Assembly (NCBI RefSeq): GCF_026151205.1
Contig: NC_087076.1
Coordinates: 11,882,902-11,946,901 of the forward strand
From: Bolinopsis microptera
Lineage: Eukaryota; Ctenophora; Tentaculata; Lobata; Bolinopsidae
Direction of reading: 5' to 3'
Length of the DNA stretch: 64,000 nt
Shown here: positions 38,601-49,959 of the stretch, one piece after another
How the letters are laid out: every line of letters starts with the position of its first letter
How positions within the stretch are numbered: the first letter of the stretch is position 1
Notes under the pieces: model-generated
What the model saw: the letters and a program-made list of their open reading frames with translations, nothing else
What the model was told of the DNA's origin: nothing
Database searches by the model: none
Translations under genes and position numbers: made by a program

Positions 38601-40936
38601 TTTCCGAGCGGCTTACTGAGGCGATAGTATTATTAATTTAAATATTTGATGCCCAACCTTAGTATAGAATATATTAATTTATGTGTTACATTCTTGTGAT
38701 AGAAGTATGATGGGCAGATTCTTACCTCCAGTGTGTTTCAAGAGATTCAGGGGTGGCGTGTACTCCCTCGCTTTTAGCCATTACTGGTGACAATTCATGA
38801 AACTCTAACCAACGCCTTAGATTGTTGCCACTACCTTCTTTCTCTGAAATAAATGCAGCTGTTAAATCAAGCATGATCTACGCACCCAAGGACCGATTCA
38901 AAAGTATACATGTATAGATACTTCTTATTTCGTCCGCATGCATCACAATCACATGAATTGACCGACACCTATGTTGTAATTTCAACCATTCGCACACGCA
39001 AAAAGCTTCGATCTCAACAGTAGGATACTGCATTGAACGGAGTCACTCACGGCCCTGAATCGGATTGGTCCTTCCATCACGAGTAAATAAGGTCGTCGCG
39101 TAGAGCATGCACGCGCTAGATACGCGCGCGCGCCGCATTAATTGTGAATTTCGCGCCAATTATTCCACAATAAAAGTGTATCAGTAGACCCTACCGAACT
39201 GTTGGGAGGGTAAAATGCGGCTTAACCTGTCGGAGTAACGGCCGCATATTTCATTGCATATTCTAGACTGCAGGCAGAAAATAACTGCAGGAAACAGGTA
39301 AATAGTTTAGCACTACTAATGTTCCACTACTACCAAAGCACCTAACACAATAAACTCACCAAATTTGTTGAGAGTAGCCGCGACATAAACCAGTTGTTTG
39401 GGTTTCGGAAGCTGCTTTGAAACCTTAAAATACTTGAATGGATCGACCAATTCTCCAAGGATTCTGTATGTAACATTCTTCAATCGACCAGTATGATAAA
39501 CATCGGCTTCGTCCAGAATTATGGTTGGCACGTGCCCAAACAGCTGAAAAAGGTTATAGAACTTCGAGAGCCATTCGTATATCAATGAAAATGTTAAGTA
39601 AGTGCACTGTTGGAGAAGAAAGCTATTCTGACACATGACAGAGGTTAGAGCTTGTTCACATGTTACGATATTAAGTAATCCAGATTTGTACCATTTTAGA
39701 CCCCCTCCTTAATTAATTAAGTCACTACTGTTTAGAAATTAAATAAGCTATTCCATTTAACCTCTTCCCCTTAATCTAGCTAACGTAATACGTAAGCGAT
39801 TTCTTAACCAATCAGCCTCCAACATTGACCCATTATATTCCAGATTCACAACATTGTCCCCACCGGTCACGAGTATCCGGATCTACTCCAACAGGCAGAT
39901 ACCAACCTTAGGAATCAGGATACAACTAAGGAATCTAATTTAATCTCATACCTCTTTCGTAATAGGCTTCCCAGCTAATTTGGATCCCTTGTATGATGAA
40001 CGAAATAAAGTATATATAGGAGGTATAAGGAATAAATAGCCTGTAAATTAGGCTCACCTGGTAGTAATTATAATTTCTAAGTTTAGAGAATGTAGTGATG
40101 ATTAGAGGTGAGGTTTTGTCAATGTAGCTCCGTCCTTTCTCGACACCTTCCCACAGGTGAGGTGTTATCTTCCCTAGTCTGAAGTTTTTACACTTATTAA
40201 TTAATATCATCAACAGTTTAAGTAATTTTTAACATTTAATTGTGTAATCGGGGTAACAACAAGCTTCAAACGTGGTATCGGAGTCCGAAATAGGAGAAAA
40301 ACATGCACGAATGGTCTCAGATGCTATAGCTATCTCGGAAAAACCACCAATATAAACAACTAAATAACGACACAAATACAAACAAACTGGACAGCAACTT
40401 ACTCTGGTGGACGGATCATGTCGAACATCTGGGATATCTGTAATCCTAGCTCGGGAGTAGGAGCAAACACAAGATACTGAACCTTAGCCTGGTCTGTAGA
40501 ACTAGTGTCACCCTCACAGAGTAGCTTGTTAACCAGAGGTATAAGATAACAGAACGTCTTGCCAGTGCCGGTCTCAGCATGACACACTGTATGTCTACCA
40601 TCTAGAATATACGGGATACTCTGAAATTAAGCAACTGTTATCTTCACTATTAAACTTTGTACACTAGCCACTCCAAGTGGTACCTTCAAGAATCAGCAAA
40701 ACTTCTACACAACTAACAATAACAAACTAACAATAACGCACCCTGGCTTGAATGGGGGTAGGTTGTTTAAAGTTAACGTCATATAATCTCTGTTCTAAAG
40801 CGGGGTGTAACCCCATCTGTGACCACTGGTTGATGATGTAACTTCGCTTGTTAACTTGAGCAGAGTTTGTCACGTGATAATTTGTCACGTGATGGCATCC
40901 GTAACTCCGACAGCAACTGATAGCACGCCGGAACAT
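35694..40936 (-). CDS. DEAD-box RNA helicase, DDX28-like
   Basis: Nine exons: 40936-40742, 40620-40403, 40178-40058, 39543-39360, 38843-38726, 38615-38399, 38121-37921, 36349-36248, 36017-35694 (559 aa). The exon 6/7 junction is the least certain; 38096 is an alternative acceptor. The N-terminus is Arg/Ser/His-rich and lacks acidic residues for ~30 positions, like a mitochondrial presequence. Motifs: Q motif 'FKQPTPIQAR', Walker A 'AETGTGKT', 'ILDEADVYHTG', 'ASDVASRGIDIPGLDVV', 'HRAGRTAR'. Two motifs deviate: Ia reads 'PTPELGLQI' (usually PTRELAxQ) and III reads AAT rather than SAT. DDX28 acts in mitochondrial ribosome assembly, but the subfamily call is tentative. A cathepsin gene is nested in its seventh intron on the opposite strand. 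Confidence 0.75.
36635..37585 (+). CDS. Papain-family cysteine protease (cathepsin L-like), intronless
   Basis: 316 residues in one exon. A hydrophobic leader ('MLVLLVSFLALGS') directs secretion or lysosomal sorting. A shortened I29-type propeptide follows (about residues 30-80, ending 'AVNKFTLMTAAE'), then the mature enzyme. The catalytic set is complete: oxyanion Gln115, Cys121 in 'GCGSCWAF', His258 in 'VDHAMAAVGY', Asn274 in 'KNSWGPSWG'. It should be an active endopeptidase. It lies entirely in intron 7 of the DEAD-box gene on the opposite strand. Lack of introns suggests a retroposed copy, though no poly(A) tract or flanking repeat was noticed. An acceptor-like CTTTTAG lies 11 bases before the ATG. 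Confidence 0.88.
   Translation: MLVLLVSFLALGSTENLANLFIDQTDLAGLPLTVERFKLFSHNVKKIKALNSESGGRWKAAVNKFTLMTAAERAGYKGLNATHDRVETSNPSSLPKGPESVNWREQGHVTPSREQWGCGSCWAFAAVAVIETRAAAAGSGKESLSDQEIVDCASPYRDGCDGGDSLKAFEYVYEREVLSKQADYKYIGRSNPKCLAEGKVSGITNVKQRYYSYRYGADQMIAALADGPIVVEFNAIEPFFYYKTGIFDYPKCGPQVDHAMAAVGYAPDYVLLKNSWGPSWGEEGFAKVARGYNLCGMYKWGFHPNFLPDTSTQEEE
38146..38275. repeat. Fragment of the 59-63 kb foldback element
   Basis: Matches the outer part of both foldback arms ('GAGGTCCCTTTACC', 'ACAGGGCCGTT', ending 'CGTGCCCACC') with small differences. It sits in an intron of the DEAD-box gene and shows the foldback family is dispersed. Confidence 0.65.
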
Positions 40937-41643
40937 GACTGGAAATTAAAAAGTAAGTCGAAGTGGTGTTAGTTATGTAAGTTGTATAATTATCCTAAGT
41001 ATAAAGTGGGAGTTTTGATATTTCTGGTCTAGTACCAAAAGCATGATTGGCTGCATTTTTGTGTAAAGGATACTTTATTGTATAGCCAAGAATTTTAACA
41101 TTTTTCTTATTATAAGTAGATAGTATTTGAAATCAGCGAATAAAGACAGCTGAATAGTAAAATAGATAAAATAACATTAAAATGATAATACGTGCTCAAT
41201 AAATACAAATGAGCGTACATTTAAATTAAAGCAAATATGAAAACCAATAATTTAACTAAATTTCAAACGAGAATATTATATTGCCGTCAGCTAAAAGTTG
41301 ATTTGATTTGGTGCTGAGGTTTGCACACACTCGTTTGACTCGTCGATAATCCGTAGATACTCGAGAAAATAAAAACTTTACAGTTTACTGTAAATTAAAA
41401 ATAAAAACAACTGATTTTCTTTAAAATGCGCATGGAAGTAAAATTATCAACTTCTACTGTAGAAGTTTTTGATGGAACATTTTGATGGAACATTTTTCAG
41501 CTGTAACAGCTAAAAAATGTTCCTTCAAAATTGTCAAAAATTGCAATTTAAGAAAATAATTTTAAAAAGAGCCATTCAGACTAGAAGCTCTTCAAGTTAT
41601 CACTGAAACTACAAAAACTACAAGCTAGGAGTTTCCATAGCAA

Positions 41644-44600
41644 CTACAAGCTAGGAGTTTCCATAGCACCGTCGTGTGAACTAAACTGTTTCTTCCACAC
41701 ACTAGCGTCCACATCGTAAATACTAGCTACAAACAACAAGATATCCGACATCTTCACCTCGTGATACGCTCTCATTCCCCATCTCAACTGGGTCACCAGC
41801 CCTTTTGAGGTGGTTAGTTTGTGCTTCTCAATGTACATCTGCTTAACAAACTCGTTTAGAAGCTTGTCTGCTTCTCCGAAATCTACGTGAGTTTCTGACC
41901 TGGGAGAGAAAGAAGGTGTTATGATTGGGAAATGTACTAATGTACAAATGTACTCGCCTCATCACAAATGTATCATCTATTATCTATAACGAGTACTCAA
42001 CATTTCTTGGCTTCGTTTGGTTCATTGCCAAACACTAAAAAGGTATAGAACTCGAGCATCGTTATCATGAAAAGTTAATAGTGCACTGTTGCGAAAAAGT
42101 ATCTGCACATACTGAGGTTAAGCTTTTCACATGTTAGAATAAGTAATCATTGACATTTAACTCCTAATAATTAGTCATACTGTTAGAAATTAAATAAGCT
42201 ATTCATTTAACTTTACTTAATCTGCTAAGAATACTAGCGATTCTTAACCAATGCTCAACTACATATATTCGATTCCCACTGTCCCCACGTCACGAGTATC
42301 CGGATTTCGCATCTTGGTCATTGCATTCTGAGTACAACTCGGGAATTAATTTTCCTGCCTGTTCGCGATAATGGTTTCCAGTAATTGATCCCATACAATA
42401 ATAATACGAGTGGAAAAGCCTTAATTGAGCCACCGGTGAATTTATTGTTGGAGAATTAGTGCTTCAATGAGGTTTCAATGTAAGACTCGTCTTTAGCTGG
42501 CATCTCCACAGTGAGGTGTTACTAACACCTAGTCTGAAGTTTTTTACACATGAATACATCCATTTAGTATTTGCATTAGTGTAATTGAACACAGCTTCAA
42601 ACTTTGGGCTCAAAATAGGAAAACATTGCAGTTATCGCTCGAGTGTATCAGCTACTCGAAATACCGCATTCAATCTAATAAGAACTCAGCCGGGCCGACT
42701 TATCTCTGTGGCGTTACAATTCGAACCTGGATTTGTAGATAGCTCGGAGTTAGCAAACACAAGTCTATTAGCTGGTTGTAAACTAGTTCAGCTACGAGTA
42801 CTTGTTAACTGTCAGAGGTGTAAGTTTAATAGAATCTTGCTTGCGGTGTCCAAATGACAATGTATGTCTACCAGTAGAATATACGATCCTTCCGACAATT
42901 CAGCTGCAAATCTCACTATACACTTTCGCTGCAGGATTCAGTGTCTTACAAAGAATCCAAAACTTTCGACACACTCTACAAATACATGAAGCAGCTTAAA
43001 TGGTAGTCCAGACTTACTTGTCTATACCGAGTATTTTGAGAGTCTCCCACAAATCCGCTTCATCCAGGGCGTTATTTGCCATGTGTATCATACTCAGTAT
43101 TATTGTAAGCAGTGCCAACTGAGGGGGAATATGTAAGGGGTCAATAAGGTGAACCATTATAAATATGCAGAATGCAGTGGTAGTACTTAAATATTATTTA
43201 TACTATATATTTGTTCATAAAATCTGAACTGTTTAAAAAAATCCATAATCTTGGTATTTCAACACTAAGTCTCGCTTGAATGACTTAAATGTACATCTTA
43301 TGTTGGGTATTTTTTAATGTCGAAGCGTGTAATAAATGTTAGAATTTATTTATTTATATCTGTACATATATATTATGGCATAGTGTCATAGTATTATTGA
43401 CTATATATAATATTATATTATTGACTATAACAGAGTCTGTTATTCGCCTGGTATTGCAAAATATACGGAGATCAAGTAAGTGACCAGACACATCAATATT
43501 CATGGCTAGGGGGTATTTCGAAAGTGGCATAAATGCTGACGCTACTGTAATGTCTACACAATAGAACTGCTTGGTGCGTGTAGGGGTCTACAATTTCCAG
43601 CATACTGCTGACGTGATATATGTATTTAACAGGTTTCTAGGTTCTATGCAATAGTAACTGTGCTTTGCGGTTTGTAGTTTTAGTTATATTATATTAGTTT
43701 TTAGTTATATTAATAATATATTAGTTTCTGGTTATTAACTGTAATGTCTAGATTAAGGGGAGATACACCAAAAACGTTTTTGGTGTATCTCCCCTTAAGT
43801 AAGTTAACTAATTAACTAATTAACTGAGTAGCGAGCTTGTACCTGTGACAGAGCATGAGCCGGTCTTGTTAACTGCTGCAGTTCGGGGAGAACTATGTTA
43901 TTTCTCAGGATGTAATACTTGTTCTTGTTATACTCCACCTCGCACACCGAATAGTCGAACGTCTGTTTCAGATACTTTCTAGCTCCTTCTAGCACTGATG
44001 GAAGGAGTCTAGAATGTTCTTTTAGGACATGTTTCACTATGTCCTGTTTCTTTGTCGGGATCTGAACACGGATGTTATTATTGTTATAATTAGACTATTA
44101 CACGGTAGTTTTATTAATCAAGCATGTTAAAAGTGATAGTTATTTAAAAATTTAAGAGGTATTAAGAATAATACGGTATGATATTTTACTTGTTGGATAA
44201 TCATTGTACCAATGTACCACTCCGAGGAGATTAATGATGATATGAAATAATATGAATTATACTTGGGAAGTATAAGAATGAGTAGTATTGATGGAGAGAG
44301 AACTCAATCCAACAAATTACAGTTGATATATCGTACGTTTTTCTTGTCAGCAAATAAAAGGAATCTGGCGAGTTCAACTTCTAACTTCTTAACGTCTGTT
44401 GCAGAGAGCTGGGCTTTAGCCTGAAATTAAAATTCCATAACTATTTTAATTTCATATTGAAGTATAATATGAATAACTCGTGAGCTTTCCCAAACCGCCT
44501 CCTCCTAGACTGGCTTACGTAATATATTCTTCTGTAACTATATTTATTCAGGACGTTACAGAAGGAATTGATTTAATGTAGTTGGAGGAGTCCTAAACTG

Positions 44601-45049
44601 TCCTCACGCCCGAGTCCTAAACTGTCCTCACGCCCGAAAATGGCGTTTCTCTTGTATCAAATATGAACTTTCCCATTATAGGAGAGTACAGTAGATCTAG
44701 AGTACAGACTACAGCTACAGTAGTGGACACCATTATATATTAGGAATTAGGATACACGAATATGTTATGATGATCTGTATCATGGATACCTCAGATCAAA
44801 CCACCATCTTTGTTTGAACTCTGTCCTAACTCCTACACCCTACACCTAATCTGTCCTACACCCTACACTCCTACAACCAGCACTGAATACCCTCAATCTG
44901 TCCTACACCCTGAATTAATTATGACGTACCTGCTCAGACCGGGCGAGAGCTCTGGCGTCAGGGGTGGACTGGGATGTGTTGGAGCTTGATGTGCTGGGCT
45001 GTGCGTCATCCAGACCACCATTTGTCTTCGCTCTTTTGTTTTGAGACAT
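41644..45049 (-). CDS. NSMCE3: MAGE-domain protein NSMCE3
   Basis: Five exons: 45049-44930, 44420-44337, 44061-43843, 43118-43018, 41899-41644, all in phase (259 aa). After a Ser/Thr-rich N-terminus (~40 residues) the MAGE homology domain is recognised by 'LLPSVLEGARKYLKQTFDY', 'KYYILRNNIVLPEL', 'LLTIILSMIHMANNALDE', 'LWETLKILGI' and 'RWGMRAYHEVKMSDILLFVA'. NSMCE3 is the kleisin-associated winged-helix subunit of the SMC5/6 complex that partners the E3 ligase NSMCE1 in repair of DNA breaks and stalled forks. Invertebrates generally keep a single MAGE gene, supporting the symbol. Slightly shorter than the human protein (304 aa). Intron 4 holds a decayed copy of DEAD-box gene sequence; intron 3 holds a perfect palindrome. 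Confidence 0.85.
42000..42990 (-). pseudogene. Decayed partial duplicate of the DEAD-box gene
   Basis: Sequence in NSMCE3 intron 4 parallels 39545-40700, exons and introns in the same order and orientation: 'TTAGAAATTAAATAAGCTAT', 'CACGAGTATCCGGAT', 'GAGGTGTTA...CCTAGTCTGAAGTTTT', then 'AGCAAACACAAG' and 'TGTATGTCTACCA' of exon 2. Many deletions and substitutions break every exon. Because intron sequence is included it arose by DNA duplication, not retroposition. Confidence 0.65.
43262..43366 (-). repeat. Inverted copy of the 13.4-kb dispersed repeat
   Basis: Complement of about 13395-13500 with a few mismatches, in NSMCE3 intron 3. Confidence 0.55.
43753..43798. repeat. 46-bp perfect palindrome
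   Basis: Two uninterrupted 23-base arms (TTAAGGGGAGATACACC...), no spacer, in NSMCE3 intron 3. A related phrase, TTTTGGTGTATGCCCCCTTA, occurs at about 55553, so this may be the terminal sequence of a repeat family fused end to end. Confidence 0.65.
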
Positions 45050-45059
45050 ACTTATTTGG

Positions 45060-46340
45060 TGTGATAATAGTTGGTGACGGCAGTGTGTCGATTTTAACGG
45101 GTGGGTATTATTTTAAATTAGCGTAAGAGATACTGGCCATCAATGATCGACTTGAAAGGTTATCTTACGTAAAAGGCACAACACAAGATCTCGTAAAACA
45201 TAAACTTGACAATGTACAATGTTTAATTGTTGTGATAATAATAATTGTACAAGTATATTGATACAGTTATATAATAACAGCACAAGTCTAAACTATCTTC
45301 AGAATAAAATATAATTATTTGATTTTAACTTGGCTGATATTTTACTTTATATACACAGATATATGCTTTCTTAATTAAATATGATACATAATTTAAAAAT
45401 CATTTCATACCTTTTCGACCCAAATTTGACTGCACGTTTTAGCCACCTATATCTGCATTTGGTTTAGTGTAATTATAAAGGCCAGCGGTAATCAGAACTT
45501 AAATCGTCAGTTATTTAAAGTAGATTTTGCGATCTAGTTATTTGGGCAATGAGACAAATTTGATTAGAATCACAAGATAACCAACAAAATAGAAATCAGA
45601 GACATTTAAAATTTGACCGTAATTTTAAATTTTGGCATGAATCAAGGCCGGTGGCATAAAAGTCCAGCACCAATTTCGGCCAGCGAAATTAGGGCCGATA
45701 AGGTATATTATATATTATTATGATAAACAACTTAAATTCGTGTAAGATTAGAATTGCAAAGTACCAAAATATTTTATGAATTGTTGACGTAAAAATGTGA
45801 AAAACTGCCAATCGGGTTGTATCAAACATATTCAACATTGTGAAATCTGATAATCTGTAAGAAGTGAGATACAGCATGCCCCGTTAAAAAAGAATTGAAG
45901 GATGGTTATTTTTTGCTTGATTTTTCGTTTTGGTACCATGCAAAGTGAATTATGAAATTATATATAATGCGTCATATACAGAAAATTGTTTATATGGTTT
46001 AACACCCGAACATTGCACCTTTACACAACCAAATCTGATTCTTCTGATAGAAATTTACTATCCAATTTAAAATAAAATAGTGAAATTTGACAAATGAAAT
46101 ATCACAGTCCAGCTATCAGCACACATTATACTAAAGGGACTTGCCCAAAAAACACAAAGTAAAAAACCTACAAACCTCTGTGAACTACGGATACAAATTG
46201 TAGAATATACGTGGGTCCTCCTGCCCAGGCGTGTCAAAAACCGAAAATATACACATTTAACATGGCCCAGGGTCCTGGGTCACATGTTATAATGTCTAGA
46301 GAATAAATTCATTCAGTTAACATTAAATATAAATTAATAT
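45060..46340. other. Spacer between NSMCE3 and CEP83, no gene
   Basis: AT-rich intergenic sequence between the CEP83 stop and the NSMCE3 start. No element or exon recognised. Confidence 0.4.
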
Positions 46341-46353
46341 CGATGCGACAAGC

Positions 46354-49043
46354 TTAGACAACTTTCTCCAAATCAGCTTGCTTCTCCTGAAAATCGTTCA
46401 AATTCTTGCTAATTTCAGCAAGCTCGTGCTGCTGCTCTTTCGTTGCAGCTGCTATCGTCGAAAATGAATCTGGTAGAGGCATGGTAGCATTTCCAGAGTT
46501 TCCAACGTTTGGATTGTAAAGTAAACTCTCGAACTCAGTTGCTCTCACTTTGAATTGTTCTATATTTCTCCGCAGTTTGTTCGTCTCAAGCTCGTGATTT
46601 CTCCGCATGGACTCCTTTTCAAGCTCGTATTGTTTTTCTCTGGCTTGGCAGCATATCACCGAGTCCTTTAAGGCATCAATTTCTTTCTGATATTGACTTT
46701 TCTGCTTTTTAGCAAGGTTTAAGATTGTTTCTCTACGTTTCTCCCCTTTGCTAATCCTCTTTTTTAAAGACTGGTATTTGTCACTTATAACTTCAGTTTC
46801 CTTTTCGTAACTCATCTTCTTTGTTTGAGAGACTTTCTCAAACTCTGTCTTCATGTCTTGAATTTGGTTTCTTAATGTGCTTATCTCGTCAGTGGCTAAC
46901 TTGTTTTGAGCTTTTAGTTTATCACATTCAATGACTTCCTCTTTGTACTGCGAGTTTGAGCCTTTTAGTCGTGACTCGAGGTTTTGCATTTCCATTTCAA
47001 TCTTTTGATAGTAGGCAAGATCTTTGTCCTTGGACTCCATGGAGGATTTGAGTTTGGTTATTTGTGTTTCCAGAGCATCCTTTTCTTTGGTTGCTGCTTG
47101 CATTGAAGCTGAGAGAGATTCGTTACTACTTCTCATTTTCTCGAGCTCTATGTTCAAACTATGACTCTTATCCGAATGAAGCTTTTCAGCAGCGATTATC
47201 TTTGCTTCAGCAGCTGCTTTTTCTTGACTTGCTCGATTGACACTATCCCATTGCTGATCTTTAATCGATTGCAGTTTCTCAGAAAAATCTTTTTCTTTTT
47301 GCCTCAAATTAGTTTTTAACTGATCTATTGTTTTCGTCATGAATTCAGTTTGAGTACGAGTATCAGCGTGCTTGGCTTGGACATCATCAGCTTCCTTTTT
47401 TGCCTCACTTAATTGTCGCTTGAAATTATTTTCTGCCATCGACAATTCCATTTTATGCTTCTGGTTTGCATCTTCAAGGTCAGAAGTAAGCTTCATAACT
47501 TGATCTTCGAGTTTTGCAATGTGAGGAATTTGCTTGGTTTTGTCATCGTTTGCCTGCTCTAACTTATCTTGGAGCTTCTCAATTCGCGTAATCATACTCT
47601 TGTTATCATTGTTAACTATTTCATGCTTTACATGCAGCTCTGACAGCTGGGTCGACACTTTCACAACTCTCTCGTCACTTTTCCGACACTCTTCAGTTAT
47701 TTGTTTCCGGTATGAATCATTTTCAGCAATGAGGGATTTAACTTTCGCCGACAATTTGGTGTTCTCTTTTACCAGAGATATGGATTCCTGTGCAGCAACA
47801 CCTTTCTGTTCTAATGACTTCTTCAAAGACTCACATTTCCTCTGTAAGGTGTCTATGTCTAATTTATACTTGGCATGGATGTCTTCCAATTTTTGAGAAA
47901 ATTCGTTTTGGCAATTCTCATACTCCGTCTTCAGGAAGTTGTGATCGAATTTGAGTTTGTTAAGTTCCTTCCTGTAAGCTTCAACTTCATCCTCTGTTTG
48001 AGCAAGATGCTGCTTGTAAATCTGTTCAACATCTCTCAACAAACTCTGTCGAAGATTTTCTAGCTTTGCGGGTGTCATCACCTTGGCTTTCATCCCTTCT
48101 ACATCCATCAGCAGCCTGTCCCTATCAGCTTCCAGTTGACAAATCTGGTTCTCGTATTTCTTCCCGTAGTTTTTCATCTGCGAGTCTTTCTGAGCTATGT
48201 CATCTTTAAGTTGGTGGGTCTCTGACTGAAGTTGAACATGCTGGGCCTCTAGAAAGCTAAAGTTAGCTTTGTATTTCTCAGCAGTGATTCGTTGGTCAGC
48301 CAACATAGCTTCTAAACCGTTCTTCATCTCAAGCTCCTGAAATACATACTGATAATTTGCAAGTTTCAAAGTTACTTTTTCAAGTGAATATGTATCTACC
48401 ACTTTATCATACTCGCTTAAAGTACCAAATGAAACGCAAAAACCACGAACTTGAAGTTTCACGAAATGTTACCCCGATGAACTTTAAATTTGATAATTCG
48501 TAAAACTTTAAGTTCGTAGCCTTTGTGTTTCAATTGTATATCGTTCCTATTCGTAGCTAGGCGCTAAACAGTTCTTAAACCAAATATTGTACACAGTTAA
48601 ACTTAATTCGAAACAATGATTTAAATATTACTCTAATTTAATCGCACTGGAATTTCGTAATCACGGTCGGAGAAATTACACCATTGATCATTGGCTCCAA
48701 AATAAAGTGTAAAATATTTCAACATAACCATTACATAATAACATGATAACACAGTACATAATATGTACATTACTTGCTCACACTTGCAACAAGCTTAGAA
48801 GAAATCTGAAGATTTTAAAAGAATATCAGCATATCAACAAGGCAGTCAAAAGTAAGCTAGCACAGAGATAAAAGATATAAGATATTCCTAATAAACTTAT
48901 AAACTTATTATTCATTAATACTTATTAAGTTAATAAGTATTAATACTTATATTAACATACACTACCTGCATGATAAGGCGCTCTGTAGAGGAGTCCCCAG
49001 CACCTCCCTCATAGCTAGCATCTATCCCTTGAAATGATTGCAT
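46354..49043 (-). CDS. CEP83: Centriole distal-appendage protein CEP83
   Basis: Two coding exons, 49043-48966 and 48336-46354 (686 aa; human CEP83 is about 700). Nearly the whole protein is coiled coil. Orthology is seen at both ends: 'MLADQRITAEKYKANF', 'MKAKVMTPAKLENLRQSLL' and 'YRKELNKLKFDHNFLKTEYE' near the N-terminus correspond to the human blocks around KANYQTLKAEH, LTPQKLELLRAQI and YNKLRYEHTFLKSEFE; 'EFESLLYNPNV' near the C-terminus matches EFRSLILVPNM. CEP83 is the root of the distal appendages and is needed to dock the mother centriole to the membrane for ciliogenesis. An acceptor-like TTGTTTTAG ends 7 bases before the first ATG, so a non-coding leader exon or trans-spliced leader is likely. 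Confidence 0.85.
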
Positions 49044-49059
49044 GTACCTCCTAAAACAA

Positions 49060-49950
49060 TATACAATTTTAGTTCTTTATTGTTATGAATAATGAATGTA
49101 TTTTGTAGTCATTAAATGTTTTCCAGAGAATTGTTTTAATCAGAACATTCTACGAATTAAGAAGCTAATCTTGATACTGAAACTTTTAATAGATGGTTAA
49201 TTGTAGATAACAATGAAACTCGGTAAGTTAGTAAAATCAAATATATATCATATATCCAACGTTATACAAATATATTGAAAACTAAAGATACAATCTTAAG
49301 ACAAGAATTTTAAACAACCGAAGACAAAGCTCTTAAATAGTTAAATAGTTTCTTAGAGTTTTAACACATAGTTTTGATGATAACAACCTGATTTGTTTTT
49401 GAGCTTTCCTATTTCACTTCCTCCACTTTAACACAAATATCACACAAATACTACTGAAAACCCTCTAATAAGAGTTTACACTATTACAGGATACAGTAAA
49501 ATCCTGATTCACCTCGGAGTCGAGTTTGGGGAGAAGAAACGGGGGAGGTAAATCAGGGTTTACTGTGTAATAAGAAATGCAAGTAATAAGAACTTCACCT
49601 GATAAAATGTAACCCTTTATTCTAAAAGGTATGCTCCAGAGCATCACTACTATGGAGCAACGAAGTTTTCTAGAAAGGTATCAATCCCTCGATATAACAT
49701 AATATTTGTGATTCAGACTTAATTTAAGTTTCACAATTTCGTTCACAGAGCTTCATTTTTTTGGCTATTATACACTCTTTATCATGAGTTAAGACAAATA
49801 GTACTGTGAAAAAACAGCCAGTTTAAGTCTGGTAAACCGATTGCTTTCGCAAACAAGTCTCAAGTGATATATTATATAATATGTAATCCAAAGAGATTAG
49901 AAAAGTTCAATCCGAAAAGTTCTACTGGATCGGGGATCAAGCGAAAACAG
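49060..49950. other. Spacer between CEP83 and the USP19-like gene
   Basis: AT-rich with one small MITE (49491-49568). No coding sequence seen. Confidence 0.4.
49491..49568. mobile_element. Very short MITE (~75 bp)
   Basis: Inverted ends TACAGTAAAATCCTGATTCA / TAAATCAGGGTTTACTGT separated by ~35 bases, with TA at the left boundary. Looks like a Tc1/mariner-derived miniature element. Confidence 0.5.
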
Positions 49951-49959
49951 TTCATTTAG

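Noticed and set aside
47534-48063. Plus-strand open frames over CEP83
   Set aside because: Antisense shadows of the coiled-coil coding sequence.
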